A stretch of 64,000 nt of DNA, taken from the NCBI GenBank assembly GCA_034509495.1, contig CM067504.1:3041453-3105452 (forward strand), written 5' to 3'. Below are positions 12,510 through 23,865 of this stretch, in pieces. Source of the DNA: Acestrorhynchus altus. Its lineage: Eukaryota; Chordata; Actinopteri; Characiformes; Acestrorhynchidae. Numbering within the stretch: position 1 is the first letter of the stretch; each line of letters opens with the position of its first letter. Below the pieces are notes generated by a model. That model was not told the origin of the DNA and made no database searches. It saw only the letters and a list, made by a program, of their open reading frames with translations. A program made the position numbers and the translations under genes.

Positions 12510-12700
12510 ACTTCACACACCAGGGGGCAGTGAGCACACGTGCCCGGAGCGATGGGCAGCCCTATCCTCAGTGCCCCGGGGAGCAGCTGGGGAGTTCAGT
12601 GTCTCGCTCAAGGGCACTTCAGTCCTGTCCTGCCAGTTCAGGGATTCAAATCAGCGACCTTCCAGTCATAAGGCTGCTTTCCCACATCACAGTTATCAGT
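12510..12700 (-). mobile_element. tRNA-derived SINE, family D
   Basis: Contains the shared gggcagtgagcacacgtgcc, agggcacttcagt and ggcgacc-type B-box region in the reverse orientation. Same family at 16.05, 21.37, 41.85, 54.56, 56.81 and 59.45 kb. Confidence 0.65.
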
Positions 12701-12719
12701 TCTCCAAAACAATGTTGGT

Positions 12720-14190
12720 ATTGAAAAGAAATTACACTATAAATTGCAATTAGATAATGAATCTATACACCGATACACAAAAATCAGATTCACAGTGTTT
12801 TACTACAGAACACTGAAACCTGTTCTAGATCACATGCCAGTGTGGGACCTGTATGAAGGGAACTAGACATTGTTGTCCCTGAATTACATGTCAACTCCAC
12901 AAATTCCAACAGGGTCCCTTATGGGACCAGGAGGGGACAAATACAGCCCTGTCATGACAACTCTATTTGTTTGGAGGACATACTGTCCCAAAAATTGTGA
13001 TAAATTATGTAATCATTTAATGCCACTGATGTAATGAAAATATAATAGTATAATAAAGGAACTAAACATTGCAAGAGTAAAGTTTACTTTTATTAAAATG
13101 TATTTTCTTGTTTTAAAAAAAACAATTTCTCATTTTATTATTATAAATAAAATAAAACTCTACTCTCCAGTCTGAATATATGACCCAATACATTCTTAAT
13201 AATTCCCAATAAGGGCTTATATAAATCCATTCTTGCCTTATGGTTACATAACCACACTCACAAACGACCTGTTCTACGTACTAAACCAGCTTTAAAAAAA
13301 TTAAAAACTGTGCAAAAGGTTTTTGAAAATTTAATAAAGAAAATTGACATATTTTATATTCATTACATTTAAAGTCATATTTCACGTTTTATGTGTTAAA
13401 GTTGATACTTCGATTATTAATCTCATCAAATGAACAAACATAAAATGCGGCCGTTTACCTTTTCGACTGAAACTGTGATTGCGAAGGGGCTTTTTATGCC
13501 TGTAAGACCTGCACTCCTGTACCCTCACGGTGAGGGCGAAATCACACCTGCTCTTCTCAGCTTTATAACTCAGAAATGCCTTCACACACCAACACAAAAC
13601 ACAAACAGTTCGAAACCCCAGAACCTACTGTTTCTAAAAATAGTGATGTCATTGTGGTGCAGTGAAGTGTCTGTGAGTCATTTATTGCGGAACATCATGA
13701 TTTGATAAAAAATATTAACAGCTGCTGTTAGTAAAATCCAGTTACAATAAAACACTTTATTACATCAAATATTGGCCTTCTGTGACCAGCAGTTTTAGAA
13801 ATCTGCATGGATCCCGCCGGCGGGGTCTTCAAGATAACGGAGTCCGTCTGATGGTACGCGTACATTTTGTCACAGTAATAATAAAGTATCGTCAACATTT
13901 TTTTACTGTAACATTGTGAAAAGAGGTCTAAGCTTTAATTATTATATGATATATCAGTATATATTTAATTTCACTATAGTCACCAAGTCTGCGTTCAAAA
14001 ATAAGTCAAAAAACGAAGAAAAAAAGGATACGTTTGGATAAAACCTTTCATGAAGATAATAAACGTCTGTTAGCATTTACATCTTAAGTAATGACATATT
14101 TGAGAAGCCAAAGATACAGATAAACAAATGGCCAGTGACTGTCTCATGTAATTACTGTGTTATTACAAATAATATTACTGTGTTATTACA
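12720..14190. other. AT-rich stretch with no gene seen
   Basis: Low-complexity AT-rich intergenic DNA between traf3ip2 and chd1l. No supported exon on either strand. Confidence 0.5.
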
Positions 14191-14191
14191 A

Positions 14192-14192
<1 letters not shown>

Positions 14193-14231
<39 letters not shown>
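14193..14231. repeat. CA microsatellite
   Basis: Pure (CA)n of about 19 units. Confidence 0.95.
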
Positions 14232-14232
<1 letters not shown>

Positions 14233-15417
14233 ACACAAAGAGCTCAGTCCCTCAGAGTTAACGATATTCTTCTATTCTACTCATACACACTCAAATCTAC
14301 TGAGTAATTAGTAATTAGTATGCAGTTGTAACGCAGTGTCAGGGCGCCATGGCAGCTGAAGGTATGATCCAACAGTGGAAAAGTACACGTCTGTTGTGCT
14401 TCATTAAATAGCAGACTTACACGGAAAAAACAATATGATTATAAAAATTGAAGGACAAAATAAGGAATCTTATGACGATACTTTTCACCCAATCACAAGC
14501 CACTTGAATGTATACGATGTCAAAATACAACCTTTGGACTCGTAAGTTGGAATTTCCGAGTTGCCCGCAGAAGAGGGTGGGTTGTAATGATGGGCCCATT
14601 TGGCAAACCCACTCAGAGTGCATGCAAAGCCCACCTGGAGTCCACCAAGCCCACATTACACCCCCACATGGGCGTGCTGACTGTGACAGCATATAACATA
14701 TATGATATATTATATATATACACACACAGTAAAAGGGTACATAAGAAGAAGAAGTGACAAAAACAAACAAAGGCATGAACTGAGATGGTCAGACTTACCC
14801 CGAAGCTCATGATAGTGCCTAAACCAGGGCTACGGGTGGAGGTTTTAGGACACTAAAGCTGATCCCAGGACAGCTGCAGCCAGTCTACCAGTCTGAACCC
14901 GGTGTACTTTTAGTAAACTCACTCAGCAGGTCGTCCCGCCTACTGCTCTCTCGAAAATCCCCCGAAACTCACAGTTACAGCTCCAGACTTCTGTACAGAC
15001 TGTAAACAGAGCTGTGTCATTTCCAGCACTGGCTTTTTATAGACATTCCACTTTCCCGTACTGCTCCACAACACCTGAACTGGAATAAAAGCTTTATTCC
15101 AAGCCTTAGAAAAACATCCCTCCAACACTTGCACCATACAGTGTCCACAGCCCCCCAGAGAGGAGGACACCTCTCGGAGTATGAATGGAAGCCTGTCAGA
15201 TAGTCTTAAGAAAAATACACATTTTAGACTTGGTTAAAAGAAAACTACTCTCAATAGAAGATAGCAGGAGTCACACTGAGCTAATGGAAGGGAAAGCGTA
15301 GGCTGAAGATGCCAGAGTGCTACTGTGTGAGTGACAGCTCGGAGCTTCAGACCACAAGTCAGGAAGGAGAAAAAGGTCAGAGAAGAGAAGAGAGAGTTCT
15401 TCTTTTTCAGCAACTGC

Positions 15418-15830
15418 AGTGTCTCCTGTGGCACGGTACAAATGGCTGAGAGCGATCCAACCTGGGTTAGGTGGGTCTCAAGTGGGCATGGACGCCAAAT
15501 TAATCTCACATGGGTCCCATCTAGGACCAGCTGACAACCCAGACAAGGCCCATGTTTAACCCCTACTGGTCACATCACTGACCCTGGTGGTCATCCATAG
15601 GTGGGACCAATATAGAATCTGATTCCCAGTTGGGCCTCCCATTTGGGCCCCACGTGGACATGTCACTCAGCTAGTGTAGTGTCTCCTGTGGCATGGTGCA
15701 GATGGCTGAGAGCAATCAAACCTGGGTTAGGTGGGTCTCAGGTGGGCATGGGCTCTAAGTGGGTTTGTATGTGGGCCCCATCAATGCACAGCCCAGGTTC
15801 ATACATTACATGAAAAACAGACTGAAAGTA
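15418..15830. repeat. Duplicated intergenic repeat
   Basis: The segment tgtctcctgtggcacggt...gggttaggtgggtctca at about 15418-15490 recurs at about 15680-15752 with few changes. Related gggcccc/cacatgggt phrases occur at 14.6 and 16.3 kb. Class unknown. Confidence 0.55.
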
Positions 15831-16049
15831 AGTTTTTAATTTGCTTTTAAATACATCTATGGTTTGAAGCAGCATCATCAAAACTTCTTGTCCTGCTTGG
15901 AGGAACATCTAACAGAGTGGCACTGGTGGATCTCCGAGTTCATCCTGGTTCAAAAACAAAAAGCATTTCTCTTCGAGATGGTGCGAGACCGTGTGGTGCT
16001 TTACACACTAATAAAAGAACTCTTTGTGTGTGACGTGTGAGAGGTCGCC

Positions 16050-16330
16050 CTCACCTGGTGATTTGGGAACCAGCTTTGTGAGTGGAAAGCTGCCGGGTCC
16101 AGTCCCTGAACTGGCAGGACACGGCTGAAGTGCCCTTGATCAAGGCACTTAACACCCCAGCTCCTCCCGGGGCACTGTGGATAGGGCTGCCCACTGCTCC
16201 GGGCACGTGTGCTCACTGCCCCCTAGTGTGTGAATTCACTACTGTGTTCGTGCATCACTGTGTATATGGGTTAAATGTGGAGGACAGCACAGTGGGTCTA
16301 TGTGTACTGGGACCCAGTTGGGCGTTCCAA
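16050..16330 (+). mobile_element. tRNA-derived SINE, family D
   Basis: Reads in the forward direction: tRNA-like head (gtgatttgggaaccagc, gggtccagtccctgaactgg) then the shared body (gggcactgtggatagggctg, cccactgctccgggcacgtg). Confidence 0.65.
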
Positions 16331-16569
16331 TTTGACCCCATCATTACAGCTCACGTAATCTCATAAGGGTGCCATTTAGGCCCAGAAAGAGATGGGCGAT
16401 CCATACAATCCCCACATGGGTATGTTACCTGGGTTATTGTGAAAGTGGGAAAGTGTAGAAGGAGGAACTGCACAGGTTATAAGTGTTCATAAAGTGGTAA
16501 AACGCTCCTGAAACAAGTTCAGACCACGCAAAACCAATCAATCAGCACCTATCTCGTGTTAAAACATAT

Positions 16570-16580
16570 TTTATTTTATT
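16570..16580 (-). terminator. Candidate poly(A) signals of chd1l
   Basis: Two overlapping AATAAA hexamers on the minus strand, about 120 nt downstream of the chd1l stop codon. Confidence 0.55.
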
Positions 16581-16699
16581 TGCCGTAACATTTTCTATTA
16601 TTTTTGTCTAACAAAACTGAACATGAACAGTGAACAATTACAGGAGATTATCAACAGGAGACAATGAGGAACTTCACTGTCAGAAAGAAAAACATGCCA

Positions 16700-19662
16700 T
16701 CATTTGAAACGATGGACGTATTTAGAGGCATCAACTTTTCTTTGGTTGGCAAAGCAAGACTCTAACCACTTCTTCTTCACAAAGAGAGCCTGAGGATACT
16801 GGGTCTTCAGCTCCTTCAACTCCTGTAAGAAAAGCAAACACAAATGGATCAGCAGAGCATGCCAGCTGCTTAGCATAGATACCGCAATGTATCAGTCACC
16901 TTGCCAGTCAGGCTACACAGAAGTATTGCACGGCTGCAAGATTATGCAAGAAATACCTGTAGGTGAACTGGGCTTTCCACGTCTGCTACAACGTGAGTAA
17001 CTTGCGTGCTCATAATGTCTTCATCATCACCATCATACGTACAAACAAATTAAGGAAAGCATCTGGAATGTGAGAAATTGTTGACAAAGTACCAGCCTGA
17101 TCGTCTGTCTGCAGTGTTATTTTATCCACACTGTTTAAACCAGATGCTGCCTTTTGGCAGGGAAAAGCCTGGACACCTATTGTTATGCGTCTGCACACCA
17201 GAGCCTCATAACCGCACACCTACCTGGCCAAAAACAGACGGGTAATTAACAAAAACATCATCGCTTTGCCGGGCACGGAGCGCTGACTGCAGGGTGCAGG
17301 TGTATCCACGTCTGTGACTCGTGGCTATGGCAGTGTTTCTCGCTGGTCCTGGAGGCACCCCCGCCCTGCAAATTTCAGCTCTAACACCCCCCCTCAACTC
17401 TGCAATGGACGATAATCAGCTTGAATCCGCTGTAGTGGAAGTACAGGAAGATCTAATATATGCAGGGTAGGGGTGCCTCCAGGACCAGGGTTGAGAAATA
17501 CTGCACTCCGTCAGCTTCCTAAGAAGTACCGGATCAAATCTATCGCAGCAGCTTCATAGAACAACATTTAGGTTGTTCATATGCTGATCAGCCATCAAAT
17601 TAAACCACCGACACGTGACGTGAGGAACACTGCTTATCTGGTTCTGGTGACACCTGTCAAGAAGTGGGATCCACAACACTGGCAGCAAGTCCGTTCTTGA
17701 AGTTGATGTATGAAGCAAGAAAAATGAGCAAGCATAAGGATTTGAGACAGTTTGACAAGGGCCACATTGTGATGTCTAGATGAGTGGGCCCAGAGCATCT
17801 TTAATGGACTTGAGGGGGGTTCTCGGTACGCAGTGATTAGTACACTGAAGGTGAGCAGATTTGACATCATGGTACGTGAATGTCTCAAGTGCACGTGATG
17901 TAAGCAAAGACAGGGCCAAAAAAACTGTACCTGACTATATAAGGTCGTCCCGTTGTGTGTGCTTTCCAGTCTGACTCGTGCTGTTGTGTTGGTAGCATTC
18001 GTTGCAAGTGAAGCATGCAACAGAAAAGACTTTGAAAGGAATTTGAGCTGAAACCTTGGGGTTATATTTGACTCCGACCTTGCGTTCGACAGCCACATTA
18101 ATAACGTAATAAAGACGGGATTCTTCCACCTACGCAATATTACTAAATTGCGTAAATCACTCTCACGCAAGCATGCAGAGATACTGATTCATGCATTCAT
18201 CACATCTAGACTAGACTATTGTAATGCCCTTCTAGGTGGTAGTTCAGGGAAATCACTACAGAGGCTACAATCCGTACAAAACGCTGCTGCGAAGGTTCTC
18301 ACCGGAACTCGGAAATTTGACCACATCAGTCCGGTTCTTTCATCCCTCCGTTGTCTTCCCATTAAATTCCGAATCGACTACAAAATACTGCTCCTAACAT
18401 ACAAGTCACTAAATGGCTTAGCCCCCCAGTACCTAAAAGACCTCTTAATACCCTACAACCCGTCACGCAGACTGCATTCTCAGGACGCAGGCCTATTGAC
18501 CGTCCCTAGAATCAAAAAGAACACTGTTGGGGGACGAGCCTTCTCCTTTAAAGCCCCCCAGCTCTGGAACAGCCTTCCTCCTACTGTTCGGGACTCAGAC
18601 ACTCTCTGCATCTTCAAATCACGCCTGGAAACGTTTCTCTTTACGCAGGCTTTTCATTAACACTTCCAAGGGGGCACTAATCTTTCTCCCTCTCTCCCCC
18701 CATGTCCTGAGCTGCCCCGGACGCCTGCGGATACCGGTCCACTCATCCACTTCCCACAACCAACTTCCAGACCTGACTATGCCAACTTTACAACTTCCGG
18801 TTGTAAAAAGCGCTATATAAATAAAATTATATACTATATAAATAAAATTTGATTGATTGATTGATTCCAGACTGTCATGGGGTTACTCAAAATGGCAGTG
18901 AGACATCTCCAGTGAGGAGAACAGCTGCGTCTCCAGACCTTTACCCGATGCCATACTGAGAGACACGACTTATGTATGTGTAGATCAATAAATATTGATC
19001 AGATCAGTCAACATTTTGAATCACTTTTTGTTCCCGGTATCCTTTATCTTCCTTCCCAACAGCACAGCAATCCCACACTTCCATCTGGATGCAAGTATTT
19101 CTTGAGGATGACTGTAGCTGCCAAGAGAAGACAAAGAGACTACAAACAGTGAACCAGTTATAGGGCCACGGGCACCCAAGGCCTACTGATGTGATCCGTT
19201 GAGGCTCCAGGTTTCAGAGAGCGCAGTGCACCTCCAGACGTCGTGCGGAGTCCCAGCTTTGATGAATCATTTTGGTGGCACTGAGGGACCTACATAAGTT
19301 TAGGTAAGTATTTTTAATGAGATGGCTGATCAGGTTATGAAATACTTCTCAACAGATGAAAAAACCAGCATAGCATTATGATCAAAGGATATGTGAAAAG
19401 GTAGCGTGTTAGTGTCTTTTTCTCGGTGGCACCCATATTGTAGAAGAATACATGGACACCTGTCATGAAATCAGCCAGGATAGAAGCTCTTTCACCCTGG
19501 GGAGATACATTGGAACACTCTGGGAGCTCTGCTGGTTCGTCATCAGAAAAAGAAGAACTGAAGGAGGATGAGGAGCCTGCAGAAGGAGATGCTGGAAGAG
19601 CGGATGTTGAGCTTGATGTAGATGGTCCTGCAGAGTGTGAGGCGGTTGGCCTGTAGTAGTAT
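16700..19662 (-). CDS. chd1l: chd1l exons 23-25: Ser-rich linker and BRCT-like C-terminus
   Basis: Exon 23 (19662-19393) starts with YYYRPTASHSAG, runs through a Ser/Ala/Pro linker and an acidic patch, then enters a globular segment (FMTGVHVFFYNMGATEKK). Exon 24 (17038-16957) continues TYDGDDEDIMSTQVTHVVAD, and exon 25 ends FVKKKWLESCFANQRK plus about a dozen residues. The TGVHVFF strand, the THVVAD strand and the WLESC motif follow the usual BRCT order. The human protein, as I know it, stops soon after the macro domain. Two overlapping minus-strand AATAAA signals lie at 16580-16570, about 120 nt after the stop. Confidence 0.85.
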
Positions 19663-22600
19663 CTAATCGTTCTGTTAAGGATGTTCATACTTAAAGAAAG
19701 AATGGATTTATGATGGTCAATAACAATAAAGCAACAATTTTTCAAGTATAGTTTAGACATCAGTTCCTCACTTTAGGCTTCCATCCATCCATCCTTAACT
19801 GCACCGTCTTCTTCCACGATTCCTGTCTGGAATCATTGGGCGCCAGTCCATCACAGGGTAGCACCCACAACCAATCACACACTCATACCTAGGGACAATG
19901 TAGCATAGCCAATACCACATACCACATGAACTTTTTGGGGTTGGCAGGAAACTCCTCAGAGACGGTGACCAGAGTGGGGATCGACCCCATGTCCCTGCAG
20001 TGGGGCATGTTTACTCCGTTCTTTATTGTTCATATCTAGTTTATTTGTTTACACGGTTCTTTTCTTGTACAATTTGGAAGTGCCAATTCCCCATCGCACA
20101 CTATTCTCCCCAGGAGGGTGAAGACAAGCACATGCCTCCTCCGATACATGTGAAGTCAGCCACCGCTTTTCTAATAGCTGCCATTGCATCATCGCTGGGC
20201 AGCCAAATCGCTTGGAGGAAAGCGCTGGGCATGCCATCTATGCCAACCAGCATTGTGCTGGGTGTGATGAGGAGAGAGAGCGCCATCTACCCACCCGAAC
20301 AGAGCATGACCATCTCTGGCTGCCGATGGCAAGCAGCATGACCTGGATTGTAGTGCTAGAGCATTAGACTGCTGACCGATTGGAGCAAACTGGGGTCATT
20401 TATGTTATGCCTGCAAGATCCCCCAACGTCACCAAGGTCTGTCAAGGTAACGTTTTGTTTGGATGATATATCGTCCTGGAAATCATTGTGATAAATTATA
20501 TTGTCCTTTTAGGACCAATTTATGCTACCTATAGTGGTATTTTCTTAGGCTCGGGTCAGATTCACGTTAAACTCTCGATGCTGTTGTGCATCGTTTTGTC
20601 TAATGATCAAAAACCACGTTTTTATTTACTGTGCCCTACGCACTTCTGCAAGGATACGTGAACGTGGGGATGTGTTTGCGGGCCAGGTGCATACGTTTCA
20701 GTCTCTCAGTGGAATAACACTCTTTGGTGGAGTGGCCTATTCGTGGGAGATGAACACTTGCTGGAGGTAAACAAAAAACAAAAACCCTCAATGTTAACTC
20801 AATGTGACTTTACCATTCATAAAACGAACCTTTAGACCAGGGGTCACCAACCCTGCTCCTGGAGAGCTACCATCCTGTAACCTTAATCCATCCCACCTCA
20901 TTTGACTGCTTTCAGAAGTTCTTGAAGTGCTGAATGGGATGTTAGATTAAGGCTGGAGATGAAACCTGTTGGAAGGTTGCTCTCCAGGAGCAGGATTGGT
21001 TACCCCTGCTTTTAGACAGTATAGACAAAGAAGCATAAACATACAGGCCACAAAACAACACAAAAATGCAAATAAACAAAAACAAGCTGTCAAATACTGA
21101 ATGACAAAGATGTTTGGAAGAATAATGTGAGAACATGGTCCTGGCTGTAAAGCATGGTGGTGGTGGCAACATGTACTAGGGATGCACCGGCAGGAGAACA
21201 TTGCACCAAATGGGTGGAACAACAAAAGAAGACAACTTCAAAATTCTCCAGCATAAACACAAACCATCCACTGGACGATTGAATTTTGGACACAGAGGGG
21301 TGTTCCAACAGGACAAACATGGACTAGCGGACTAGTCCTAACTCATCCTCACACGGTGATACACATACACAGTAGTGAATTAACACCAGGGGGCAGTGAG
21401 CACACGTGCCCGGAGCGGTGGGCAGCCCTATCCACAGTGCCCGGGGAGCAGCTGGGGAGTTCAGTTCCTTGCTCAAGGGCACTTCAGTGCCAATTCAGGG
21501 ACTCGAACCGGCGACCTTCCAGTCACAAGGCTGGTTCCCCAACCACCAGACCACAGCTGCTCCCTTTTTTTTCGTTGTTGTAAAAGATGAATGAATTAAC
21601 CTTGCTCAGTGTGTGAGGCCATGGCTCCTAGGACAACACAACTTCCTTTAATACCTGCCACACCCTGAACATCCTGATCGTACGTTTTCCAGATCCAGAA
21701 GTGTTTACCTTTGTGTTGCTTGGCAGCCCTGTAGATCTTCTTGAGGCCCTCCTCAAATGCAGTTAACTGAATGTCTGACAGGTTGTTGGACTTTCTTTGC
21801 TGGGCAACAATGAGAGCCAACTATAGCAACAGAAAAACAACAGTGTGACCATAAAGCTTCGTTCAAGTTGAGAAAAACATGAATGAAATAACAGTAAACG
21901 CAGTGGATGAGAAGCAGACAGCACGAACCAACAATAGCAGAGGACAGACAGCGAGAAAGAGAACAGGTAGTTCCCTTCTTCCGAACGTTCGGGCTATGAA
22001 CTTCGGTACGTACGAACAAAGTTGTCCTCGAGATCAAAATAGTCTGTAGGAACACTGTCGTGGGTGAGTGGTGACAGCAGGAGGGAGCGTGGGTGAGCAC
22101 GTCCTAAACAACAGCTCTCTCGATTCTGTTTTTTGGCCATTTTCATGCTGTAGATTTTCCTCATAAATGTGCACAGATCCTCCTTTCACCCTGATCTTCA
22201 ATGATCAGGACCCCACAGGACCACCACAGAGCAGCTATTATGTGGATGGTGGGTCATTCTCAGCACTGCAGTGTCATGGTGGTGGTAGGAGTGGATTGCA
22301 GCAGTGGACAGCAGTGCTGCTGGAGTGTTGAAACCCCTAGGACTGGGAACAGTCCCAAAACCAGAAACCTCCAGCCGACAGCGCTGATGAAGGACTAGAG
22401 AACGACCAACACAAACTGTGCAGAAACAGATGAGCTTCTGTCTCTGACTTTACATCTACAAGGTGGAGACACTCGGTAGGAGTGTCTAATAGAGTGGACA
22501 GTGAGTGGACACAGTGTTTAAACACTCCAGCAGCACTGCTGTGTCTGATCCACTTTTACCAGCACACACTAACACACCACCACCACGTCAGTGTCCATGC

Positions 22601-23830
22601 AGTACACTGGCTGTATTGGACTGGTGCATTTTATGTTCCAGTGGGTACTGCGTGATGGTTCTGCTTGGTGTTGTTGATGGTTCTGGGTGTTTTATATGAG
22701 GGGAGAAGGTGTGTGTGTCTCTGTCGAGAGGTGCTGACAGCAGCTTGCATGGGCGTGAGCAGCGGGTGCAGCTCAAACCACATTCAGTGTGAAACCAGCT
22801 TTGCTTTTTCAAAGAAGGGGTCTGATGTTCACACGTAACTTGGCCTGTTAAGATGTTTGTGATTGAAATAGCTTTTGATTTCAGTAAAAGTGACTCTTTA
22901 TGCTGCAAATTCCACAAATGACCATTTTCAGTCTATTCCAGCCCCGAGTGTGAGTGTAATCTAAACTTAGGCCGACTTACGTGGTCTCGTCCAGCTTTTC
23001 TTGGCTGCTTGTCATCAATGGGAAAAAGCAGAACGTTCCCAAGGTCTAAGTCTGAAACAGAGAAAGCGCTTCATCAATCCTGAAATCCGCTACTGAAACA
23101 CTAACGGCAATGAAAGTCAGACCGGCTGATGGATGAACAGGTTCCCACCTTCCATGTCTCCTGCTAATTCATACTGTTTCTTTGCCTCGTCTGAACGCGC
23201 GTCCAAAGCCGTGAACAGCCCACCTCGGCCCCATCGTCCAGAGTCGTCTACAGACATAAACGTAAACAGACTTGTACGAGTAATTTCATAGGAAAGGCCA
23301 ATTAAAAATCTCCGTTCTAATGACTTTAGCTTGTTTCATTTCCACTGATGGATTCTAATGATGAGGCGGTTTCATTACCAATCTATTTAAACATCATTTA
23401 TCAGATGAATGCGTCTACGTACCGACACAGTGAACTATAATGGCATCCTCCTGGTCGGCCTGAGGGTGGGTAACATCACCCAGTACATAATGAATGGCTG
23501 TGCTGTCAGGGTGTGTAAAGTTCACGCTGCTGCCATCGTCTTCGTCTTCGTACTCATGCACATCCTCATCCTCGCTCTCAGCAGAGGATAAGCACAAGGA
23601 CTTATACCCGCACTTGTCCCACCATGCCATCCTGCCACAGATACAGAGCCTTTTGAAGTTCCGAATACAAAAGTCATTTTCCTTTGGCTCTGATGTGCCT
23701 CAGTGGGTTGTTCCTTCACCGTGGCGAATCAGTGACAAAGAATTCATAATAGTGGTTAGACAGCGAAAGCATTGGGAAAAAGGAATAAAGGAATAAAGGA
23801 ATATCGGAATACTTCACTCAAAGCACTAAT

Positions 23831-23865
<35 letters not shown>

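Larger units (their letters stand above)
17039..19392 (-). other. chd1l: U12-type AT-AC intron (chd1l intron 23)
   Basis: No GT donor exists near the end of exon 23, but ATATCCTTT begins at 19392, an exact match to the AT-AC U12 donor. At the other end TTCCTTAAT lies at 17057-17049 and the intron ends in AC at 17040-17039, about 11 nt after the branch A. There is no usable AG, because an in-frame TAA lies just upstream. Joining these ends gives RYLFTYDGDDEDIM without a break. The intron (2354 nt) holds an L2 LINE tail and Tc1-type fragments. Confidence 0.85.

Noticed and set aside
17010..17219. Continuous minus-strand ORF through chd1l exon 24
   Set aside because: It is in a different frame from the BRCT-like sequence; the coding frame has a stop just upstream of the AT-AC intron end.
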